This document shows, one piece after another, positions 56,103 to 64,000 of a stretch of DNA of 64,000 bases (positions within the stretch are counted from its first letter, which is position 1; every line of letters starts with the position of its first letter). The stretch is from Septoria linicola (lineage: Eukaryota; Ascomycota; Dothideomycetes; Mycosphaerellales; Mycosphaerellaceae): assembly GCA_024114885.1 (NCBI GenBank), contig CP099418.1, positions 3,782,001 to 3,846,000 on the forward strand, read 5' to 3'. The notes under the pieces were generated by a model that saw nothing but the letters and a program-made list of their open reading frames with translations, had not been told where the DNA came from and searched no databases. The position numbers and the translations under genes are program-made.

Positions 56103-56557
56103 CTTGATTGTGCTTTGCGAAAGTGCTCGTTGTATGGTGAGGGACAACCGGCAATGCGGTCGCGCACGACTACCAGCTGATTGTGCTCCTTGCGTTACTT
56201 TTGTGCCAACGGCGCGCACAGCATCATCGCAGATACGACGCTCTCCGAAACCCTCTAATTACAGTAATGTAGGAAGCTTGACGAATGCTAGAACTTCTCG
56301 CTAACTAAGTCTAAAGAAGTGATCGCTCGGCACTTGTGAACATGTCGGCTGTCGGAGATAATCCCGAGTGCCTTTCCCGTCCCTTTGTTCTTCGGTAATG
56401 GGCTCGAAGACATCGGAAGAATTGGAACTTGCATTTCAAGACGAGGGTATTGCATTATGATTACTATTAGTTATGGACATGCAGAGTCACACAACGAAAC
56501 GCTATACACTTTTGTCACGCTCCTGCTTCGTCACATCCGCTTGCTGGCCGACTACTT
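56103..56557. other. Gap between two minus-strand genes
   Basis: 455 bp containing the 5' flank of the zinc-finger-like gene and the 3' flank of the BAR-PH gene. No frame of note. Confidence 0.5.
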
Positions 56558-58209
56558 CTAGACTGTGGACTGAGGAGCAGCAGTTGACTGTGGCGGCACT
56601 GTGCCCGGCTCAGCAGTCGTAGATGCAGGGACAGTGCCAGTGGTTTGTCCCGCTTGCGTGGCGGCTTGAGGCGAGCTCGCAACCACAGGTCCCTCGCTCT
56701 GACCAGCGATTGGGCTCGCGGCTGGGCTCTCGTCGTCTCCTGGCATTTCGTTGGAGGTCTGGCCTGCAACGCTGGCAATGATGCTGTGCCACTTCCGGGC
56801 ATCGTCTGGCGTATGGGCCTTGAACGCGAATTCGTGTGCCCGGGCCATCTTGTTCAGCATTGCGTTGCCGCTGGCATCCTTGCCACGAATATTGAACTTG
56901 ACACCGTCAACAGCGCCGATCATGCAATCGGGCAAGTACAGTGAATTTTCAGGACTTGGGTCTTTTGCAAAGTCGTCATCTGTCTTGAACTCGTGCAAGT
57001 ACTTCGAAGGTGTCACGACGTAGAAGCCAGCGTCATAGCGTTTCAGCATCTTCTTGCGCTCCAGTGATCCAGCAATGAGAGGACGTGTAGCGGCATGATC
57101 TTGGTTGGCAAACTGCGAAGTGGTCAATTGATGTCTCAGCAGAGTGTATTGTCCGTCATGTACCTTGATGTGCTCGACTGCACGCTTTGGCCCGTTTGGG
57201 TCAATCAGAACGCCGATGTTCCTCTTCACGAAGCCGTTCCACTCAAAGTCAGGAGGAATACGCTGCATCTATTCAGTGTCAGTTCTGTTATTGTTATGCT
57301 TCGCCAACGAACACTTACGGTTCCTGCCATGTCACCATAGAGCGAGCGTGTAGACTCGGCCTGTGCAGTCACGACCTGAGTGAATTGTTGCCAACCGTTC
57401 TGCAACGTAGCAATGATGTGTGCCTCGAACTGCGCAAAGCTGTTCTGCACGGCAAGCATGTCGTCTCTGTTGTTGTTCTCTTCCAGCACCTAGCAGACAG
57501 TGTAAGTCGTTGTGCAAAGGTATATCTCATGCACCATGTGCTCACCTGTTTGTTGAGACGGTGGTAGACCTGGCGCTGCAAGACATAAGGATCTTCGACC
57601 GCCTTGACGCTACCGCCCGAGGAGTCGTAGGAAGCAGTGTGCTGGCCCAGCAACTCGATGTGCTTCTGCGAGGTGCCGCGAGCCTTGTCCACGGCTTTCG
57701 AGCCCTTACCAGCGCCTTTGGTAAGCTCCTTCGTCTTATTCTTGATCTCAGAGTGCAAGCGTTCGAAGATGGGAAGTACGGTGCCCTTGAGCGTGGATGC
57801 GGTCTCGTTGTGGCTGTTGACGAGGCCTTGGGTGTTGGACCGCACATTGTCGAAGAGGCCTGCCACACCGCCGAGGTTCTGATCGAAGTGATGTCCCTCC
57901 TTCAGTGGACTGCTCACTGACTTGAGCACTTTACCGTAGTCCTTGGAATTGTCATGATGCATCTTCTCCGTTGCTGACACGTAGTCCTCGACATACTGTA
58001 CAGTGCGTCAGAAGAGTAGTCCATGTATGGCGGCATCACAAGGCGTGTACCTTGACAGCATGTTTCCATGCCTGCAGCCGCTCATGGAACAGCTGCGAGG
58101 TCTCACTGGAGTCCTCGTCTGGGATAGCATCGTCGTCCACAGTGCTGTTGGTCCGGTTGGTCGCCGTCGTAGCGGAGCGGCTTGGAAGGGTAGAGGTGGG
58201 AGATGCCAT
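56558..58209 (-). CDS. BAR-PH domain protein, Slm1/Slm2 type
   Basis: Plasma-membrane PIP2-binding protein of the Slm family; in yeast Slm1/2 act with TORC2 and eisosomes in stress and sphingolipid signalling. Exons 58209-58051, 57995-57546, 57489-57319 and 57268-56558 give 496 aa. The N-terminal exon is Ser/Thr-rich, then QLFHERLQAWKHAVKYVEDYV opens a BAR-like helical domain. That domain runs to about residue 275 (YGKVLKSVSSPLKEG, LPIFERLHSEIKNKTKELTKGAGKGSKAVDKAR, QNSFAQFEAHIIATLQNGWQQF). A PH domain follows at about 300-410 (RPLIAGSLERKKMLKRYDAGFYVVTPSKYLHEF ... ARKWHSIIASVAG). The tail is Ala/Thr/Pro/Gln-rich. All four exons are phase 0. A PxIxIT calcineurin site, known in yeast Slm proteins, was not seen. 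Confidence 0.92.
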
Positions 58210-59129
58210 GGTGGGATGATGCGATAAGATGTGGTATTTGGTACTATCTCGTCGTGGGTGGGTGTGGGGAGAACAAGGGCATCAACCATCGAGCACGAGG
58301 GCTTCTATAGCACGGACGAAGGAGGTCAACAACTAGCGGCGGTGACGTAGCATTTCAGAACAATCAAGGTCTGGGCCTGTGGCTTGGACGAGCATATCGC
58401 CCTTCGTACATGCAATGTCGACGATCGCAACACAATCGTGGTCTAGCTCGCGAGCAGGTGTCGTGCAACGTTGCATGCGATGGGCAGAAGTGTGGCAGAA
58501 GTTGTCGAAGATCGTGGCACAGATCGCACTGCCTGATTCCGGCGGTCTGCATCCTTCTCCTCAGCTTGCAGCAAAGGAAGTGAGATAAGCTCCGACCTCC
58601 GACCTCTCCCACGAGCACATTGCTTTCGAAGGATCACCGACTCGATGCGACCAGTCGATCTCGTGGGACCCCGCTGCTGTCGTTGGAGAAGAAAGCAGGG
58701 TTCACTTCGAATCTCACACTCACAATCATCTGGCAGGTGAGGTCTAACTAGTGGCATTTCCTTATCTGTGCCGCTGTGAAAGTGGACACCAAATTCCCAT
58801 CTGGACCTGTCATTGACCGCGTCGAAGTCACAACACTCACTCATTCGCCGGTTTTCGGAGGAGCTCTTTTTGTGTTTTTGCTTCTTTGCCCTCTGCCACA
58901 CGCGCGCGGGTCGATGAGGACACCACGTTGCAAGGCACAATCATCGTCGTGGGCGATGCGGTCCCTCGTTGGCTGTGCGAAGAAGGGTTTCGCCGGCAGC
59001 AGTAGCATCCAGCGCGGGCAGTATGCAAGTGAATCATCGAGCTCGTGCCGTCTTCGGCATCTATTTCTTTGCTCGCGGCCACTACTAACGACACTGTCAC
59101 CACCGAGCTATTCCTCCGCCAGTATCACC
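58210..59129. promoter_or_regulatory. Divergent promoter and possible 5' extension of the alanine aminotransferase gene
   Basis: 920 bp between the BAR-PH and aminotransferase genes. The aminotransferase frame is open from about 58776, with in-frame ATGs near 58914 and 58956 that could code a longer mitochondrial presequence. A (CCA) run starts just inside the preferred start. Confidence 0.5.
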
Positions 59130-60696
59130 ATGTCTACCACCACCACCACCACCACCCAGCAGAGTCGCTCGTTCAGCGCTATGAGTAAGCAGCGCAGTCT
59201 GAACATCAACAACATCAATCCACATGTCAAGGAGGCCAAGTATGCAGTGCGTGGCGAACTTGCCATCAAGAGTGAGCAATACCGTGCACAGCTAGCCAAG
59301 GGTGAGGGCAAGGACCTTCCCTTCGACTCAGTCATCAGCGCCAACATTGGCAATCCACAGCAACTTGATCAACAGCCCATCACTTTCTTTCGCCAAGTAG
59401 CAAGCCTCGTCGAAAACCCTCTGCTTCTGGAGCACGAGGATGTCTTGCAAAAGAGCCTGGGATACAAGAGCGATGCCATTGAGCGTGCAAAGAAATTGCT
59501 CAAGGATGTGAAGAGCGTGGGTGCCTACTCGCAATCACAGGGAGCACCAGCCATTCGGAAGAGTGTCGCCAACTTCATCGAGAGGCGTGATGGACATCCC
59601 GCAGACGCAGACAACATCTACCTGTGCGCAGGTGCCAGTGCTGGTGTCAACGCACTCATGAGCGTGATCTGTGATGGCCCGTCCACTGGCGTGTTGGTCC
59701 CGATCCCACAATATCCTCTCTACACTGCAACCCTCAGTCTTCTCAATGCCCAGGCCGTGCCGTATTACCTGAACGAAGAGTCGCAGTGGAGCACCGATGT
59801 TGAGGGTATGCGCTCTGCTCTCAAAAAGGCACGCGATAATGGTGTCGATGTACGTGCCGTGGTTGTCATCAACCCCGGTAATCCAACCGGAGGATCGCTT
59901 GACGCGGACAACATCAAGGCCGTCATCCAGCTCGCAGCAGAGGAGAAGCTCGTTGTGCTGGCAGATGAGGTGTACCAGACCAATGTCTTCGAGGGCGAAT
60001 TCACGAGCTTCAAGAAATGTCTACGAGAGCTTCAAGGAGGTAAGGACAACGAAGGAGGCAAGTATGACCACCTGGAGCTCGCTAGCTTGCATAGCATCAG
60101 CAAAGGAATGGTTGGAGAGTGTGGCCATCGCGGTGGGTATTACGAAATGGTTGGCTTCGATGCCGAGGTAAAAGTGTCCAGTCGCGAGAGAGCTGACTGT
60201 GTGCTAACATTCGCTGTAGGTTGTTGCCCAGATCTACAAGTTTGTGAGCATCATGCTTTGCCCACCTGTTGTTGGGCAATGCATAGTAGAAGTCATGGTC
60301 AACCCACCAAAAGAAGGCGAGCCATCTTACGATCTTTACCGCAAGGAGTACGACGGCATCTTCAACAACCTACAGAATCGCGCACAGGCACTATACAAGG
60401 CCTTCAAGGAGATGGAGGGCGTCGAGTGCCAATCACCCCAGGGTAGCATGTATCTGTACCCGACGATCAATCTTCCTCAAAAGGCTCTCGAGGCCGCAAA
60501 GAAGGAGGGAAAGAATCCGGACGACTTCTATTGCCTGGAACTCCTCGATGCTACGGGCATCTGCATCGTGCCAGGCTCTGGATTTGGGCAGAAAGAAGGC
60601 ACACTGCATTTCCGAACCACATTCCTGGCTCCGGGTACAGAGTGGGTTTCGCGTATTACAGCATTCCACGGCAAGTTCATGGACAAGTATCGGTGA
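59130..60696 (+). CDS. Alanine aminotransferase
   Basis: PLP enzyme interconverting alanine and 2-oxoglutarate with pyruvate and glutamate. Exons 59130-60167 and 60220-60696 give 504 aa. Family blocks: NPHVKEAKYAVRGELAIKS, SVISANIGNPQQL, GAYSQSQGAPAIRKSVANFIERRDG, YLCAGASAGVNALM, INPGNPTGGSL, LADEVYQTNVF. The PLP lysine is in LHSISKGMVGECGHRGGY, and CIVPGSGFGQKEGTLHFRTTFL is near the C-terminus. The preferred start MSTTTT (context ACCATGT) is followed by QSRSFSA, which could be a cleavable presequence. ATG 58956 (MRSLVGCAKKGFAG) would add 58 residues rich in Arg and Ser, so a mitochondrial and a cytosolic form from one gene are possible. The run of seven Thr comes from ACC repeats. Confidence 0.95.
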
Positions 60697-61164
60697 GCCA
60701 AGATGTGGCGGAATTGCGCAGTGCGATAGATCATAGCACTTGTGGACATGAGCGGCAAAGAAAGCTGGTCCATCGATGCTTCGAGCGGAGGGTACATGCG
60801 TGAATGAGATTAGACGATTGAGTGGATGCTCACTGAGTCTCGTGCCCAATTTTGCGTTCACCCTCACTTTTGCCTTGTGTCTTGTGTCTTTGTGTCTTGC
60901 GAGTGAATGTGGCCACAGCTAGCCGTTCGGAAGATGCCGAATAACGAACAGCTGGCTGGAGCTTGGTAACCCAATAATTTGTGCCTCGACTCTCGACCCT
61001 CGATTCCAAGTCCGACTAAGTCTCACACTGCAACTGTCATCAACGGATCAACCTTACAATCGTGATTGGAAACAGCCGCATGAAAGTGTAGAACGCACGA
61101 ATCGCAACCACTCAATTGTCCCCCGAAATCGAGCCCGTCCACTCCCATTTGGATTCCTGAAACC
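60697..61164 (+). other. Intergenic region upstream of the KH gene
   Basis: 468 bp with 3' flank of the aminotransferase gene and promoter of the KH gene. No frame of note. Confidence 0.5.
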
Positions 61165-64000
61165 ATGGCTTTTACCACGAACGGTAGCAGCAGCTCTGCC
61201 ACCGATGGCATGAGTGCCGCAGAGCGTCTGATGCACGCGCACAAGGTTACCGTGGAAGATGCAGCCGATGAGGATCTTCCCTCTGCACCTGCCGATGCCA
61301 GCGCCGCTACCGCAGGTGCTGGCACCGACTCGGAGCTGAATGACAACGGCAGCATTGGTAGCAAAGCTGCTGGAAAGAAGCCAGCTCGTGATGCACCAGC
61401 CGCCAAAGCCAACAAGTCAGCGTTGGATACCCAGTCCGAGGAGCTGTTCCCATCACTCGGAGCTCCAAAAGCTCCAAGTGCTGGTTCAAGCATGTGGTCG
61501 AAGAAGCCCGCCGCAGTGGGCAACGCGAATGGTACCGCAAATGTCAGGTCTGTCAACGTACCTGCTGGCGCTGGTAAGCAAGCATCGGGTCTGCCCAACC
61601 CAAGCGCTGGCATACAACGAGGACCCGCGCAGGTCAGCCTACCTGGGCGCAACAGCGAGCAGGTCGTGATCCCAGCATCTTTCATGACTCCACGCGCTCA
61701 GCTTAAGCGACCGGTAGCTGACATTCTTCGCGATATCAACAAGCGGAGCAAGGCCAACGTAGAGATGAAATCTGGCCCAGGAGGAAGCTACATCTTCGAA
61801 GGCACGGGTCCCACTGATGCCGTGCGCATCGCACTGAAGGAGGTTGCTAGTCAGCTATGCTCAAAGGTGAGACAGCTCCATTACCGACCCCCGTTCGCCA
61901 TCTGACTTTGTTCTAGCAAACTGCCCGTGTCCCCGTGCCCATGAGCGTTCGTGGCAGAATTGTCGGCAAGCAGGGCGCCACTATCCAGGCCATTTCCAAG
62001 AAGACCGGCGCACGTATCAATATATCAAAGCAGGAGGCGGCAGAGATTCTAGAGGATGACGATATGGATGCAACAATCGATGTCACAATTGAGGGAGATC
62101 CATTCGCTGTGCAAATGGCACGTGGAGACATTGAGAGGATTGTCAACGAGCATACCTCCTCTGGCACTTCACGCCTCAAGAACATCCCGGCAGAGTACTA
62201 CCCATTCCTTGCAGCGCCGCACAACCAACGCCTCCACGGACTCCAACAAGGCCGTGATCTCAAGATCAACATTCCTCAATACCACACCTGGAACATCCAG
62301 TCTCCGCCGACTGTACCCGATGCCCGCCAGCCAGCTGCGTTCAAACCACAGTCGGCACTACCAATTTCACTCGCAGGCGACAGACAAGCCGTTGCTGAGG
62401 CGAGAGCAGAGATCGAGCGTCAGGTGCAGGAATTGCAACAGCTACTGACCCTGGAGCAAGTCTCTGTCGAGAAGGGCAGACACCAGTTCATTGTGGGCGA
62501 GAAAGGAAAGGCTCTGCACGATTTTTTGCATGAAACCGGTTGCTCTGTCATTCTCCCACCAGATGGTGATGAGAGCGAGATGCTTGCTGTCGTTGGTCCA
62601 GCTGACAAGATCGAGGAGGCTACGAACAAGGTAATGGAGCTTGCCTCGAGCATGGCAATGGCAAGCGCCGACATTGCCCGAGCACACGCAAGTGCGCCAA
62701 AGGGAGCTCAAGTGCATGCACGCGACATCACACGGTATCTACAGCAGCGCAGTGCCTTGCAAGACCTCGAGCGTACACACAATGCACGCATCGTTCCCGA
62801 TAGCGCAGGCGCTTGGCAGATCTATGCACGAGATGGCAAGAACGCAATCAAAGCTCGCGCCGACATCATGAACCTGATCGCAGGCCACCCACCTAGTCGA
62901 TTCCAGTCCGTTCAGGTCGACCCATTCTACCACCAGCACATCAGGGAGAACGCAGCGTCACAGATTCGTGACAAGCATGGAGTCCGTGTCATCCTCCCTG
63001 ATGAATTCAGCGATGAGCCTGTACTTCTCGTTTTCGAGGACCGAGCACCATCTCCCGAGTACAGTTTACCTCGCGGTGTGCCCCAAGCACAACAGGTGCA
63101 GACCTTTGAGCAAGCCCTACAGCAGGCCCAGCAAGAGATTGATGCTCTCTTGAGTGGCAGGCCGGAGATCGTGTCTAGGCAGGTGGACGCCCCTCCGAAA
63201 TTCCACGAGAAGATCAGGAGGCATGTCGATAACCACCACCGCCGGCTGGAAGAAGGTCAGCTGCCGGTCCAGGTATCCTATGGTGGGCAGCGTCAATCGG
63301 CGCCACGGCGCACTCCTGCAGGCAATCTAGATCTCCGTGGTCCTCAGGATTCTGTGGATGCCTTGTTGGCCAGTCTGGTTTCCTTCATTGAACAGGAGCA
63401 TCGCGATGAGCTGGAGCGTGACTTCAAGCTCAGCTTTGAGTTCCCACAGAAACATGCAAACCACCTGATCGGCCGTAAAGGCGAACACATCAACAGTCTT
63501 CGCGAGCAGTTTGACGTGGACATTCAGCTTAACGACGGACTGTGCGAGGTCAAAGGACCGGAGGCTAAGGCCAACCTCTGCAAGCAGCACATTCTCAGAC
63601 TGGTGAAGAAGCTTGATGATGAGAAGGTGCATCATCTGAACATCCCTCCGGAGTTCCACAAGGACCTTATTGGTGCACAAGGAAGTCAAGTCAACCGCTT
63701 GCAGGATCGCTATGGAGTTCGCGTGCAATTCCCACGTAACAAACAGAGCAATGAAGACGAGTCAGCAGCCGTCGAGGGGGCTCCACGTCGCGACGCACAG
63801 AAACCAAACGAGGTCATTGTCAAGGGCCCAAGCAAGGGCGCGGATGGCTGCCGAGAGGAACTTCTCAGTTTGCTGGAGTACGTCAAGGATAACTCGCATA
63901 GCGCCACCGTCTCGGTGGCCCAGAGCCAACTGCCATCGCTTATCGGTGCTGGAGGTAAAGAAATGGATGCGCTGCGTCTCGAGAGTGGGGCTCAGATCGA
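61165..64000 (+). CDS. Multi-KH-domain RNA-binding protein (Scp160/vigilin-like), 3' partial
   Basis: RNA-binding protein with many KH domains; Scp160 and vigilin associate with ribosomes and the ER. Exons 61165-61866 and 61917 onward; the frame runs off the right edge after 928 codons. N-terminal about 170 residues are Ala/Ser/Gly-rich (SEELFPSLGAPKAP, SSMWSKKPA). KH domains follow with GxxG loops: GKQG (about residue 250), GEKG, GRKG, GAQG and GAGG at the window end. Degenerate KH units without GxxG lie between them (RDKHGVRVILP, LERTHNARIVP), as usual for vigilins. The start at 61165 (MAFTTNG) has A at -3; a second ATG at 61210 would remove 15 residues. The C-terminal KH domains lie outside the window. 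Confidence 0.93.

Overview
This window is a gene-dense segment of a filamentous ascomycete (Pezizomycotina) nuclear genome, most likely a Dothideomycete. The class is an inference from gene style; phylum-level placement is firm. The evidence is: short GT-AG introns (mostly 45-90 bp) with CTAAC/CTGAC-like branch points; fungal-only gene families (CreC, CreD-type arrestin, a fungal UBA protein, a DUF2433-like phosphoesterase); eukaryotic mitochondrial and secretory proteins; and long Ser/Pro/Gln-rich disordered tails. There is no operon structure, and I found no phage, insertion sequence, CRISPR array, rRNA or convincing tRNA.

Layout. 1-2261 (+): 3' part of a HECT ubiquitin ligase. 2400-3640 (-): five-exon short-chain dehydrogenase. 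3795-4081 (-): tentative small membrane protein. 4089-5116 (-): NDUFS3, complex I 30 kDa subunit. 5541-8055 (+): NOT4 RING ligase of CCR4-NOT, followed by 8636-10875 (+), an ATG-less reading frame that is probably a spliced 3' part of NOT4 or a separate gene. 11165-14497 (-): UBA-domain protein. 15903-17914 (-): GEM1/Miro GTPase. 18307-20141 (+): CreC WD40 protein. 21205-23181 (+): CreD-like arrestin. 23675-24403 (-): conserved fungal protein. 25405-26426 (+): HhH-GPD-like protein. 26765-31428 (+): exocyst Sec3. 32015-33193 (-): branched-chain keto acid dehydrogenase E1 beta. 33923-36241 (+): phosphoesterase-like protein with an RGG tail. 36959-40875 (+): NPC1/Ncr1. 41600-43590 (-): ABCG half transporter. 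46273-48518 (+): NifS-like (MoCo-sulfurase-type) protein. 50743-54117 (+): Kap123 importin. 54288-56102 (-): zinc-finger-like fungal protein. 56558-58209 (-): Slm1-type BAR-PH protein. 59130-60696 (+): alanine aminotransferase. 61165-64000 (+): multi-KH (Scp160/vigilin-like) protein, cut by the window end.

Most genes are housekeeping and functionally unrelated. One theme stands out in the first 23 kb: five ubiquitin-linked genes (HECT ligase, NOT4 RING ligase, UBA protein, CreC scaffold of the CreB deubiquitinase, CreD arrestin adaptor), with creC and creD in tandem. Both Cre proteins act in carbon catabolite repression and permease turnover in Aspergillus. A second loose theme is membrane lipid and trafficking (Sec3, NPC1, ABCG, BAR-PH).

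I found no clearly new multi-gene system. The most useful leads are the NOT4 long-form splice question, the small spliced membrane ORF next to NDUFS3, the altered metal ligands of the DUF2433-like protein, the stand-alone NifS-like protein, and very short coding exons in three genes. Gene ends given here are start and stop codons; splice sites were placed by eye from consensus and frame.
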